Below, in pieces: positions 40,696-48,410 of a stretch of 48,410 nt of DNA. The notes under the pieces were generated by a model. It searched no databases, was not told the origin of the DNA, and worked only from the letters and a program-made list of their open reading frames with translations. The position numbers and the translations under genes were made by a program. The number at the start of each line of letters is the position of its first letter. Position 1 is the stretch's first letter. Origin of the DNA: Flavicella sp963932955 (GTDB lineage: Bacteria > Bacteroidota > Bacteroidia > Flavobacteriales > Flavobacteriaceae). The stretch covers positions 1-48,410 of the forward strand of contig CAWVRK010000015.1 in the NCBI GenBank assembly GCA_963932955.1, in the 5' to 3' direction.

Positions 40696-43026
40696 TTAGA
40701 AATCTGTTTCTTCCTCGAGGGTGGGAACGAGCAACACCTCTCCAGCGTCATCCAATTCGGGCAAACTTTCACAGTCTAAGGGAATGCGAATGTCTGAGGG
40801 TTTCTCAAAATCTTCTGCACTTATTCCCAAATCAGGATCGGCATAACATTTTTTCATAAACAAGGCCCAGGTAGGCAAAGACATGGTCGCTCCCTGGCCT
40901 TGGGCAATGTCTTCAAAGTGGGTGGCGCGGTCATCTGCTCCTGTCCATACGCCGGTGGCTAAATTGGGAACGACGCCCATAAACCACCCGTCAGACTGGT
41001 TTTGAGTGGTTCCTGTTTTTCCGGCAATCGGATTCTCAAATTCGTACGGGTATCCGGTAGAGATGCTGTCGGGATAACTTCCCCACCTTCCGCGCAATCG
41101 GACTCCAGAACCTCCTGCGGTGACTCCTTTAAGCAAATCCAGGACTACATAGGCAGATTCCTCGCTCATCACTTGAGCAGTTTTTGGAGTAAATTCTTGT
41201 AGCAGGCTGCCATTTTTGTCTTCTATGCGCAACACCATTCTTTGTTCAATGCGCATGCCTTTGTTGGCAAACATGGCATAGGCACCTACCATATCGTACA
41301 AGCTGGCATCCAAAGTCCCTAAGGCAATAGATGGGTAGGGAGGAACGTAAGAAGTGATGCCTGCCTTTTTTGCCAATCGAACAACTGTCTTTGGGCCTAC
41401 CCTGTGAATCAGTCGGGCGGTGATCACGTTGACGGACTTTGCCAAGGCTCTTTTCAATGTCAGTTCTCCTCCATACTTGTCTCCCGAATTTTTGGGGGTC
41501 CAATCTTCCTCCATCCCATAGGCTTCTTTGGGGATGGTATAGGGCGTGTTTGGGTATTTCTCACAAGGAGATATTTGTAATTGATCGATCACAGATGCGT
41601 AGACAAAGGGTTTGAAGGTAGACCCAACTTGTCGTTTTCCTTGTTGCACATGGTCGTATTGAAAGTACCTACTGTTGATGCCTCCGACCCATGCTTTCAC
41701 ATGCCCTGTTTGCGGTTCGATGGACAAAAGACCGCTGTGCAAAAAGTGTTTGTAGTAGCGGATGGAGTCGTATGGAGTCAGGAGGGTGTCTTTTACTCCT
41801 TTTTTCCAGTCAAAGACTTTCATCGCTCTTTTGGTAAGAAAAGCGGTTTTGATTTCTTCAGGAGATTTTTTGGCTTTTTTCATACGTCGGTAGCGTTCTG
41901 TATTGCGCATGCCTCTGTCCATAATTGCTGTGATATGTTCTTGTTCAAGGTCGTAAAAAGGAGCAATGGGATTGTTTTTTTGTTCTTTGAAAAACACCCG
42001 TTGCAAGTTGGAGACATGTTCGGAAACGGCTTCTTCAGCATAGCGCTGCATGCGGGAATCGATGGTGACGTATATCTTCAGGCCGTCGCGGTACAAATTG
42101 TGGAGACTGCCATCGGGTTTGGGATTGTTTTTGATCCATTTTTTCATGTAGTCCCGTAGGTGTTCTCTAAAGTAGGTCGCATATCCGTCTCGGTGTCCTT
42201 CAGGAGAAAAATTAAGCTCCATTGGGAGTTTTTGTAAGGAGTCTTTTTCGGATTCACTGAGAAATGAACTTCTGTTCATCTGAACGAAGACTTGATTTCT
42301 CCTTAAGAAAGATTTTGCTTTGGAAATTTTTCTATTGGGGTTGTACCACCTTGGATTTTTCAACATCGCCACCAATACGGCCGATTCTTCTACTTTTAAG
42401 TCTTTGGGTTCTTTGCCAAAATAAATGCGAGCTGCAGAACGGATTCCGATGGCGTTGTACAAAAAGTCAAACTTGTTGAAGTACATGCTGATGATCTCCT
42501 GCTTGGTGTATTGCCGTTCCAACTGAATGGAGATGATGTATTCTTTGACTTTTTGAAGGATTCTTTTAAATTTGTTTCGGGTTCCGGATTCTTCGGTAAA
42601 CAACTGCTTTGCCAATTGTTGGGTAATGGTACTCGCTCCACCTCCTTTGCCCAATTTGACGACAGCTCTAAGGGTTCCGCGGAAATCAATCCCCGAGTGT
42701 TCGAAAAAACGTTCGTCTTCCGTCGCAACCAATGCTTGGACCAAATTGTTTGGCAACTCCTCAAAGGTTACAGGGGTTCTGTTTTCAATTGCGTATTTCC
42801 CCAAGGTCTTTCCGTCGATGGAAATGATCTCGGTCGCAAAATTGTTTTCGGGATTTTCCAGGTCTTCGAAGGTCGGCAATTTTCCAAAAACTTCTCCCGC
42901 AGCAAGTACAAATAGCAAGGCGACAAAGCTGAGGGTTGCGAAGACTCCTATCCACAACCTCCTCGAAAATTTCTGAAAGGATTCCTGTGCTTTTCGGGTT
43001 TGTTTTTTTGTCTTTTTCTTTGCCAT
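40696..43026 (-). CDS. Penicillin-binding protein 1A, bifunctional transglycosylase/transpeptidase
   Basis: A 776-residue class A PBP that polymerises and cross-links peptidoglycan. After a basic cytosolic start and one membrane helix (residues 25-45) comes the GT51 domain with catalytic Glu103 in ATEDERFFEHSG and GGGASTITQQLAKQLF. The transpeptidase domain has Ser469-Thr-Phe-Lys472, Ser531-Val-Asn533 and Lys670-Thr-Gly. A short acidic tail ends LLVPTLEEETDF. It lies between gldH and the acyl-CoA synthetase gene on the same strand. Confidence 0.95.
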   Translation of the reverse strand: MAKKKTKKQTRKAQESFQKFSRRLWIGVFATLSFVALLFVLAAGEVFGKLPTFEDLENPENNFATEIISIDGKTLGKYAIENRTPVTFEELPNNLVQALVATEDERFFEHSGIDFRGTLRAVVKLGKGGGASTITQQLAKQLFTEESGTRNKFKRILQKVKEYIISIQLERQYTKQEIISMYFNKFDFLYNAIGIRSAARIYFGKEPKDLKVEESAVLVAMLKNPRWYNPNRKISKAKSFLRRNQVFVQMNRSSFLSESEKDSLQKLPMELNFSPEGHRDGYATYFREHLRDYMKKWIKNNPKPDGSLHNLYRDGLKIYVTIDSRMQRYAEEAVSEHVSNLQRVFFKEQKNNPIAPFYDLEQEHITAIMDRGMRNTERYRRMKKAKKSPEEIKTAFLTKRAMKVFDWKKGVKDTLLTPYDSIRYYKHFLHSGLLSIEPQTGHVKAWVGGINSRYFQYDHVQQGKRQVGSTFKPFVYASVIDQLQISPCEKYPNTPYTIPKEAYGMEEDWTPKNSGDKYGGELTLKRALAKSVNVITARLIHRVGPKTVVRLAKKAGITSYVPPYPSIALGTLDASLYDMVGAYAMFANKGMRIEQRMVLRIEDKNGSLLQEFTPKTAQVMSEESAYVVLDLLKGVTAGGSGVRLRGRWGSYPDSISTGYPYEFENPIAGKTGTTQNQSDGWFMGVVPNLATGVWTGADDRATHFEDIAQGQGATMSLPTWALFMKKCYADPDLGISAEDFEKPSDIRIPLDCESLPELDDAGEVLLVPTLEEETDF

Positions 43027-43091
43027 GGCAGCATTGTTGTTTTTCTATTGTCTTTTTTTGAACTTTTTGATTACTTCTCCCGGTAGTAGGT

Positions 43092-43589
43092 TTACTCTTG
43101 GCATTCTTCTATTCGAAATCCAACATCCAAGATGCCTTTTAAGAATTCAATCCCTTCTACTTGTTCTCGTTGTCGCATAACTTGTTGCAGGCTTATTTGA
43201 TAGTTTCCGGCCATGGGAAAAACAAATTTTTCTTTGTAATACAGTTTGCTCTCTTTGATGTCGGTGTATCCTTGACCCAGCCAATTCCCGTATGCATCGG
43301 CCATTTTGTACTCCAAGGTATCCCGAAAATGCTGCCCGTTTGGGTAGTGCATCTCGGCAATTAAAAAAAGGTTGTTGTAGCCGTATTCGCTGTTGTTGCG
43401 GATGGTGAGAAAAAGGTTGTTTTTGGACAGGGTATCTTGGATGTCTAGGTCAAAAGCAACCCCGCTGTTTTTTTCCCAGCCCTCTGGAGCTATCGCTCTG
43501 TACTGGTCGTATTTCCGATGGGGGTCGCAAGAAAAAAGCACGGTGATTGCCAGTAATAGTAGTCCTATTTTAAGCGTCTTTACTCGCAT
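43092..43589 (-). CDS. gldH: Gliding motility lipoprotein GldH
   Basis: A 165-residue lipoprotein needed for gliding and type IX secretion in Flavobacterium. The signal peptide ends in VLFSC (Cys21), followed by DPHRKYDQYRAI. The mature part has NLFLTIRNNSEYGYNNLFLI, GNWLGQGYTDIKESKL and the C-terminal QVMRQREQVEGIEFLKGILD, all typical of GldH. The frame is open upstream to 43883, but that part runs through the basic tail of ricT and has no signal peptide. From ATG 43589 the gene overlaps ricT by 20 nt, the usual ricT-gldH pairing in Flavobacteriaceae. Confidence 0.93.
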   Translation of the reverse strand: MRVKTLKIGLLLLAITVLFSCDPHRKYDQYRAIAPEGWEKNSGVAFDLDIQDTLSKNNLFLTIRNNSEYGYNNLFLIAEMHYPNGQHFRDTLEYKMADAYGNWLGQGYTDIKESKLYYKEKFVFPMAGNYQISLQQVMRQREQVEGIEFLKGILDVGFRIEECQE

Positions 43590-44964
43590 TGGTATCGGGT
43601 TTGTTGGAATTGTTTGGATTTGGATTTCTACGACGGTTGTTGCGTCTTGGCTTGGAGGCTTGTCCTGCTGTTTTGACGGCTTGGGAATCTGAATTCTGAG
43701 AATTCCCTTGCGCATTGGGCGCTGTTTTGGGCTTGTTTTTCGGTTTGCGTCTTTTGTTTTGAGCAGGTCGATTGTCTTGGGTGTTTTTTGAATTTGGATC
43801 GTTTTTATTCGGTTGATTTCCATTCCCTTGAGCTGGTTTCTTTTTGCGATTCCGTCTTCTTTTGTTGGTTTTGGGCTTGTCAAAACGCGTCAAACTGTCT
43901 TGACCGACAACGTTTTCAAAGTCAATTTTTACAGCAACCGTCGTTTCCGATTCCAATTCTTCCAAACTCGGCGCTTTTTCACCTCTTTTGTTCATCGCAA
44001 TGACTTCTTGAACCTGCTCCAAGGTCAATTGGAACCATTTGAAACCTTCTTCTTTTGAGTTGTACCAAAGCAACCCTTTGAAAATGTCCATTTTCACAAA
44101 GGAGGCCAATCCTTTTTCTGTTTCCAACTTGATGTCTTGTTTTGGGAAGTCTTTTAACGCGTCCAAATAACTGTCGAGCTCAAAGTTCAAACAGCATTTC
44201 AATTTTCCACATTGACCTGCCAGTTTTTGGGGATTTAAAGAGAGTTGTTGGTAACGTGCAGAAGCGGTATTGACTTTTCTAAAATCAGTAAGCCACGTGG
44301 AACAACACAATTCGCGTCCACAAGAACCGACACCTCCCAAACGAGCGGCTTCTTGTCTGAGGCCTACTTGTTTCATCTCGATGCGAATGCTGAATGCACT
44401 TGCAAAGTCTTTGATCAACTGTCGAAAATCTATGCGTTCTTCGGCGGTGTAATAAAAAGTTGCTTTGTTGCCATCTCCTTGGTATTCGACATCTGAGAGT
44501 TTCATTTTCAAGCCCAATCTTCCCAATATTTCTCGGCCTCTTCTTTGGGTTTCCTCTTCTTTGTCTCTGGATTTTTGCCAAATCTCAATGTCTCTTACGG
44601 AGGCTTTTCGGTAGATTTTTTTGATTTCTTCACTGTCTTCAGAAATTTTCTTTTTCTTCATCTGTACGCGGATGAGTTCTCCCGTAAGGGAGATTGTTCC
44701 GACGTCGTGACCGGGAGATCCTTCTACCGCGACGACTTCACCAATAGTCAACTGGAGGTTGTCTGAATTTCTAAAAAAGTGTTTCCGCCCGTTTTTAAAA
44801 CGAACTTCTACGATGTTCAACGGTTTTTGGCCTGAGGGCAACGTCATGTTGGAGAGCCAGTCAAATACGGTAAGTTTGTCACAGCTTCCGGTGGCACAAT
44901 TGCCATTACTTTTACATCCATTGGGGACGCCTGATGTTTTTGTAGCGCAAGAAGTGCAGCCCAT
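43570..44964 (-). CDS. ricT: RicT/PSP1 family protein with long basic C-terminal tail
   Basis: A 464-residue protein. The N-terminus is Cys-rich (GCTSCATKT and NGNCATGSCDK), followed by the PSP1 domain (about 40-280) with SCGRELCCSTWL and CGKLKCCLNFE, cysteines that may bind Fe-S as in the Bacillus RicAFT complex. RicT in Bacillus (YaaT) affects RNA processing and development; in Bacteroidota the role is unknown. From about residue 365 the tail is low-complexity and basic, rich in Arg, Lys, Asn, Pro and Gln (NKRRRNRKKKPAQGN and similar), possibly RNA-binding. ATG 44964 is chosen to match MGCTSC starts. A 7-bp hairpin lies 18 nt upstream. Confidence 0.88.
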   Translation of the reverse strand: MGCTSCATKTSGVPNGCKSNGNCATGSCDKLTVFDWLSNMTLPSGQKPLNIVEVRFKNGRKHFFRNSDNLQLTIGEVVAVEGSPGHDVGTISLTGELIRVQMKKKKISEDSEEIKKIYRKASVRDIEIWQKSRDKEEETQRRGREILGRLGLKMKLSDVEYQGDGNKATFYYTAEERIDFRQLIKDFASAFSIRIEMKQVGLRQEAARLGGVGSCGRELCCSTWLTDFRKVNTASARYQQLSLNPQKLAGQCGKLKCCLNFELDSYLDALKDFPKQDIKLETEKGLASFVKMDIFKGLLWYNSKEEGFKWFQLTLEQVQEVIAMNKRGEKAPSLEELESETTVAVKIDFENVVGQDSLTRFDKPKTNKRRRNRKKKPAQGNGNQPNKNDPNSKNTQDNRPAQNKRRKPKNKPKTAPNAQGNSQNSDSQAVKTAGQASKPRRNNRRRNPNPNNSNKPDTNASKDA

Positions 44965-44982
44965 AATTGTCATCTATTTTGA

Positions 44983-45001
44983 ATGCTGTTTTTGACAGCA
45001 T
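44983..45001 (-). other. Short hairpin before ricT
   Basis: ATGCTGT and ACAGCAT form a perfect 7-bp stem with a 5-nt loop, in the leader of ricT. It could modulate translation or end transcripts from trhO, but no U-run follows. The rest of the 250-nt gap holds no gene. Confidence 0.4.
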
Positions 45002-45217
45002 GTATCGTTATCACTGGCACAAATCGCTTTGTAAAAAACTGTTGGAGGGTTCGTTTTTTAGGCGGGTTTGTGCGTTTATTTGCTTCGTAAAGATAGCATA
45101 AAAATAAGAACAAAAAAGTGCGTTTTGAAGGCAGTTAAAAGCGTGCTTCCTTTTTTCTAAAACCATGCCTTTTTTTCTTTTGAGTGAAAATCGGGAACAG
45201 GTGTTCTGTTGTGTTTT

Positions 45218-46249
45218 TTATTTTTTGTACGTCAAGGCATCCGACCGTCCTTTTTTAAAAATCTTGTTGCTGTTGCCTTTTCCCTTGCGCAGTTCTTTTT
45301 GTGTTTCAAAGGGCAAGGCTGCTACTTCTTTGCAGGATTCCGAACAACATGTGTCCATTTTTTCTGCACAGGAAGGGCATTGAATAAAGAGCAGGTGACA
45401 GGCTTCGTTTTGACAATTGACATGGCTGTCACAAGGGGTTCCACATTGGTGGCAATTGGAAACAACGTCGTCCGAAATGCGTTCCGAACGGCGGTGGTCA
45501 AAGACGAAATTTTTTCCTAAAAATTTATTTTCTAACTGGTCTTCTTTGACTTGTCGGGTGTATTCGATGATGCCTCCTTCCAATTGAAAGACGTTTTGAA
45601 AGCCTTTGTGTTTGTAGTAGGCGCTCGCTTTTTCACAACGAATGCCTCCGGTGCAATACATCAATAAATTTTTGTCTTCTTTGTGGTCTTTGAGGTCTTC
45701 TTCAATCAGGTCCAAAGAGTCTCGAAAGGTGTCTACATCTGGCCTAATGGCTCCCTCAAAATGGCCAATCTCACTTTCGTAGTGGTTGCGCATGTCCACA
45801 CAAATGGTGTTTGGGTCACTCAACATGCTGTTGAATTCGGATGCGTTCAAATGCACGCCTTTGTCTGTGACATCAAAAGAGGTGTCGTTCAGTCCGTCAG
45901 CGACAATTTTAGTGCGGATTTTTACTTTTAGTTTTAAAAAAGATTTGTTGTCTTGTTCCACAGCTACGTTTAGCCGAATGTCTTTGAGAAAGGGAATGGC
46001 ATCCAATTTCGCTTTTAAGGCTTCCATGTTTTCGGCAGGGACGGAAAGCTGGGCGTTGATTCCTTCGAAGGAGACGTAGATCCTTCCGAGAACTTCCAAG
46101 CGGTCCCATTCTAGAAAGAGACGGTCTCTTATGGTTTGTGGGTTTTCTATCTGATGGTATTGATAGAATGAAATGGTCAAGCGGTCTCTGCCGGCTTTGT
46201 CGATTAATTGCGCACGTTCCTCAGCGCTTAACGTATTGTACAGTTGCAT
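45218..46249 (-). CDS. trhO: tRNA uridine(34) hydroxylase, rhodanese family
   Basis: A 343-residue enzyme (YceA in E. coli) that hydroxylates U34 of some tRNAs to 5-hydroxyuridine. The N-terminal acylphosphatase-like domain (about 20-115) is followed by the rhodanese domain with active-site Cys199 in MYCTGGIRCEKAS. The C-terminal part from about 285 carries eight or so cysteines in CHQCGTPCDSH, CQNEACHLLF and CPSCAEKMDTCCSESC, a zinc cluster usual in the longer members. I chose ATG 46249 because the longer frame to 46360 adds 37 residues unlike the family. It is divergent from asd. Confidence 0.93.
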   Translation of the reverse strand: MQLYNTLSAEERAQLIDKAGRDRLTISFYQYHQIENPQTIRDRLFLEWDRLEVLGRIYVSFEGINAQLSVPAENMEALKAKLDAIPFLKDIRLNVAVEQDNKSFLKLKVKIRTKIVADGLNDTSFDVTDKGVHLNASEFNSMLSDPNTICVDMRNHYESEIGHFEGAIRPDVDTFRDSLDLIEEDLKDHKEDKNLLMYCTGGIRCEKASAYYKHKGFQNVFQLEGGIIEYTRQVKEDQLENKFLGKNFVFDHRRSERISDDVVSNCHQCGTPCDSHVNCQNEACHLLFIQCPSCAEKMDTCCSESCKEVAALPFETQKELRKGKGNSNKIFKKGRSDALTYKK

Positions 46250-46281
46250 GCTATACCTATTTGAATCAAACTTATTTTTTA

Positions 46282-46289
46282 CAAAACTA
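46282..46289 (-). promoter_or_regulatory. Putative trhO promoter, -7 element
   Basis: Minus-strand TAGTTTTG matches TANNTTTG, 32 nt before the trhO ATG. No good -33 box. Confidence 0.4.
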
Positions 46290-46507
46290 CAAAAATCTAC
46301 TGCTTTTTGGTGGGTTTCTGTGTTCAAAATTTTGAAAATGACACTTGGTGTTTTCAGCAAGTCTTGCGAAGGGCTTGTAAAAAATAAGTGCTCTTTTGTG
46401 AAATTTGATAAAAATTAAACAAATGCGTTTATTTTTAGACATCTAAAGTGGGTATGCACTAGAAATTTGCAATCTTTGCATCCGCAAACAACTTAAAAAG
46501 TAAAAAA

Positions 46508-47497
46508 ATGAAAATAGCTGTCGTGGGTGCTACTGGAATGGTAGGAACCGTTATGTTAAAAGTCTTGGAAGAGAGAAATTTTCCTGTAACCGAGTTGATT
46601 CCTGTTGCTTCAGCAAGGTCTGCGGGTAAAAAATTGGCTTTTAAAGGGAAGGATTATACCGTTGTTACGCTGGAAACGGCTGTTGGCATGCAGGCTGACA
46701 TTGCATTGTTTTCTGCAGGTGGAGAGACTTCTTTGGAATGGGCTCCAAAATTTGCTGCTGCAGGTACTACTGTTGTAGACAATTCGTCTGCTTGGAGAAT
46801 GGATCCTAGCAAAAAATTGGTGGTTCCCGAGATCAACGGAGATGTTTTGACCAAAGAAGATAAAATCATTGCAAACCCAAACTGTTCGACCATTCAATTG
46901 GTCATGGCTTTGGCGCCTTTGCACGCAAAATACCAAATGAAACGCTTGATCATTTCTACCTACCAATCGGTTTCCGGTACGGGGGTTGCCGCCGTGCAAC
47001 AATTGGAAAATGAAACCAAAGGGGTTGAAGGGGAAATGGCCTACCACTACCCAATCAACAGAAATGCCATTCCACATTGCGATGTCTTTATGGAAAACGG
47101 CTATACCAAAGAGGAAATGAAATTGGTCAAAGAGCCGAAAAAAATATTGCGTGACGATTCTTTTGCCGTGACAGCTACCGCGGTTCGAATTCCTACTGCT
47201 GGTGGGCACTCGGAATCTGTGAACGTGGAGTTTGCAAACGATTTTGACTTGGCGGAAGTGCGTCAATTGTTGCATGATTTTCCAGGGGTGGTGGTGCAAG
47301 ACAACCTCGATACAAACACCTATCCCATGCCTGTTTATGCACATGAGAAAGACGAGGTTTTTGTAGGACGTATCCGAAGAGATGAGTCGCTGCCAAATAC
47401 CTTGAACATGTGGATTGTTGCAGACAACTTGAGAAAAGGAGCGGCTACAAATACCGTTCAAATTGCAGAATACCTAGTTGCCAACGAATTGGTCTAA
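46508..47497 (+). CDS. asd: Aspartate-semialdehyde dehydrogenase
   Basis: A 329-residue enzyme that reduces aspartyl phosphate to aspartate semialdehyde with NADPH, feeding lysine, diaminopimelate, threonine and methionine synthesis. The N-terminal VVGATGMVGTVML binds cofactor; the active-site Cys126 is in NPNCSTIQ; the catalytic His is in RIPTAGGHSESVNVEF. The signature QSVSGTGVAAVQQL is present. It is a single-gene unit with its own terminator. The A-rich stretch before ATG 46508 is typical for this phylum. No other amino-acid gene is adjacent. Confidence 0.97.
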   Translation: MKIAVVGATGMVGTVMLKVLEERNFPVTELIPVASARSAGKKLAFKGKDYTVVTLETAVGMQADIALFSAGGETSLEWAPKFAAAGTTVVDNSSAWRMDPSKKLVVPEINGDVLTKEDKIIANPNCSTIQLVMALAPLHAKYQMKRLIISTYQSVSGTGVAAVQQLENETKGVEGEMAYHYPINRNAIPHCDVFMENGYTKEEMKLVKEPKKILRDDSFAVTATAVRIPTAGGHSESVNVEFANDFDLAEVRQLLHDFPGVVVQDNLDTNTYPMPVYAHEKDEVFVGRIRRDESLPNTLNMWIVADNLRKGAATNTVQIAEYLVANELV

Positions 47498-47513
47498 TCT
47501 AGTTTTCAATAAA

Positions 47514-47548
47514 AAAAAGCCGTTTCCTACTCTTGGAAACGGCTTTTT
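47514..47548 (+). terminator. Terminator of asd
   Basis: A perfect 14-bp stem (47514-47527 with 47535-47548) with a 7-nt loop and T-run, 17 nt after the asd stop. Confidence 0.93.
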
Positions 47549-47726
47549 AAGTCGGCTTTTGTACTCAACCCACTCCAATTATCGAACTTTTTCTTACAAG
47601 ATTTAGAGAAGCTGAGGGATTTTACAGCCCGCTTTAAAATAGTTTAAAAAGCGCCTTATTAAGTTTTATTATTGTATTTGTATTTAAAAAGTAATGTTCT
47701 ATTTTTATCACAGCTTTAATTAACTA

Positions 47727-48197
47727 ATGAAACAATTTTTTACAATTATAGCAGCCTTAGTACTAACTGCAACAACCTTTGGCCAAGTAGGTATTAACAA
47801 TGAAAACCCAGACGGCTCTGCGGCATTGGATATTAGTTCTACCACAGGGGGGTTACTTGTACCAAGAATGACCCAAACCCAGCGTGATGCGATTAGTCCC
47901 GTTGCCACAGGGTTGATGGTGTATCAAACAGATGGTACAGTAGGTTTTTATTATTACAATGGTAGTAGTTGGGCTACTTACTATTCTCAAGATGAGGTAG
48001 ATGGATTGATAGCAAGCTTAGATGCAAGAATAACAGCTCTTGAATCTAATAATACACCTGTTACTTTAGAGGGCGATTGGGTAAACAGAGATGCTTTAGA
48101 AAATATTGAGATTAATGACATGAAAGATTATATACTTTTCACACAAAAATCGGGAAGAACCATTATGTGGAGTCGCGGAACAACAACAGGTCGATAA
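47727..48197 (+). CDS. Small secreted protein with Bacteroidota surface-protein N-terminal pattern
   Basis: A 156-residue protein with a signal peptide (MKQFFTIIAALVLTATTFGQ). The mature start VGINNENPDGSAALDISST, then GLLVPRMTQTQRDAI, GLMVYQTDGTVGFYYYNGSSW is a pattern common in Bacteroidota cell-surface proteins, often at the head of long ones with tail-fibre-like or collagen-like repeats. Here it is followed only by a short helix (VDGLIASLDARITALES) and about 45 more residues, ending at a stop. A heptad in the helix may form a trimeric coiled coil. Function is unknown. It may be a naturally short member or a truncated one. Confidence 0.75.
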   Translation: MKQFFTIIAALVLTATTFGQVGINNENPDGSAALDISSTTGGLLVPRMTQTQRDAISPVATGLMVYQTDGTVGFYYYNGSSWATYYSQDEVDGLIASLDARITALESNNTPVTLEGDWVNRDALENIEINDMKDYILFTQKSGRTIMWSRGTTTGR

Positions 48198-48219
48198 AAC
48201 AAGCCCCCCTTTAAAAAAA

Positions 48220-48253
48220 TATCCCCAAGAATAACAATTTATTCTTGGGGATA
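48220..48253. terminator. Hairpin after the small secreted protein gene
   Basis: A perfect 14-bp stem (48220-48233 with 48240-48253) with a 6-nt loop. A-run before it and only a weak T-run after suggest it works better on the minus strand, or in both directions. Confidence 0.6.
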
Positions 48254-48286
48254 CTTTGTGCTCAAGGTGGGATGAACGCCCTTCGG

Positions 48287-48320
48287 TTGATTTTCCCAAA
48301 AGCGTCGCTTTGAAAATCAA
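48287..48320. other. Imperfect hairpin of unknown role
   Basis: TTGATTTTC (48287-48295) pairs with GAAAATCAA (48312-48320); an inner AAAGC/GCTTT stem completes it, with a small bulge. No T-run follows on either strand. Confidence 0.4.
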
Positions 48321-48336
48321 AACTTCACAAAAACAA

Positions 48337-48375
48337 AAAACCTCAACTTTCTTGTTAACAGATTGTTGAGGTTTT
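48337..48375 (-). terminator. Terminator of the partial tRNA gene
   Basis: AAAACCTCAAC pairs perfectly with GTTGAGGTTTT over 11 bp around a 17-nt loop. On the minus strand it comes 6 nt after the tRNA end and is followed by a U-run. Confidence 0.75.
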
Positions 48376-48381
48376 ACTTAG

Positions 48382-48410
48382 TACCTTGGGTGGGAATCGA
48401 ACCCACACTC
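48382..48410 (-). tRNA. 3' end of a tRNA gene, cut by the window edge
   Basis: On the minus strand the T arm GTGGGTTCGATTCCCAC pairs over 5 bp with a normal TTCGATT loop, followed by the acceptor strand CCAAGGT and discriminator A. No CCA is encoded. The anticodon lies outside the window, so the isotype cannot be read. Confidence 0.8.

Noticed and set aside
43590..43883. 98-codon upstream extension of the gldH frame
   Set aside because: It lies in another frame over the ricT tail, has low-complexity composition, and would hide the clear lipoprotein signal that begins at ATG 43589.
46610..47461. 283-codon minus-strand frame opposite asd
   Set aside because: It mirrors the asd gene, contains no recognisable family, and its composition is that of an antisense shadow.
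1..48410. CRISPR arrays, insertion sequences, prophage genes and rRNA
   Set aside because: I found no regularly spaced repeats, transposase or phage proteins, or rRNA sequence in the window.

Overview
The window looks like a chromosomal segment from a marine-type member of the Flavobacteriaceae (Bacteroidota). This rests on the gliding and type IX secretion genes sprE/porW and gldH, the Bacteroidota-only families DUF4837 and DUF6168, an F-type ATP synthase operon without atpD/atpC, A-rich regions rather than strong Shine-Dalgarno sites before start codons, and repeated matches to the Bacteroidota promoter element TANNTTTG. No phage, insertion sequence, CRISPR array or rRNA operon is visible. 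I cannot name the genus.

Layout. 1-2.3 kb: a GH16 laminarinase-like lipoprotein and an unknown lipoprotein, ended by a strong terminator; this may be the tail of a polysaccharide-use locus. 2.4-4.8 kb: proB-proA (proline synthesis). 4.9-10.4 kb, minus strand: bioB, a ketoacyl-ACP synthase, a sugar transporter of the FHS family, a phosphoesterase and a YdfG-like dehydrogenase. 10.4-11.5 kb: an AT-rich, gene-poor island with one DUF805 gene. 11.6-20.5 kb, minus strand: sprE, bactofilin, atpZ, a DUF6168 membrane protein and atpB-E-F-H-A-G, then a terminator and a small lipoprotein gene. 20.7-27.9 kb: a nitronate monooxygenase-like enzyme, a ferredoxin reductase of PaaE type, an M1 peptidase, a subtilisin-like lipoprotein and a metallo-beta-lactamase-fold enzyme. 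28.0-30.8 kb: tRNA-Cys, folB and a C-terminally extended glnS.

30.8-35.3 kb holds the most striking locus: five minus-strand genes, each overlapping the next by exactly 4 nt (ATGA), behind a good promoter. In order of transcription they encode a DUF2805 (TIGR03643) protein, a photolyase-like protein whose FAD domain comes first, a cryptochrome/photolyase, a 45-residue DUF2256 zinc-ribbon protein, and a PhrB-type photolyase-related protein that lacks the iron-sulfur cysteines of its family. It looks like one light-dependent DNA repair or light-sensing module with translational coupling throughout.

35.4-46.2 kb, minus strand: DUF4837 lipoprotein, a LysM lytic transglycosylase, exonuclease III, an acyl-CoA synthetase, penicillin-binding protein 1A, gldH, ricT/PSP1 and trhO. 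46.5-48.4 kb: asd with its terminator, a small secreted protein, several hairpins, and the 3' end of a tRNA cut by the window edge.
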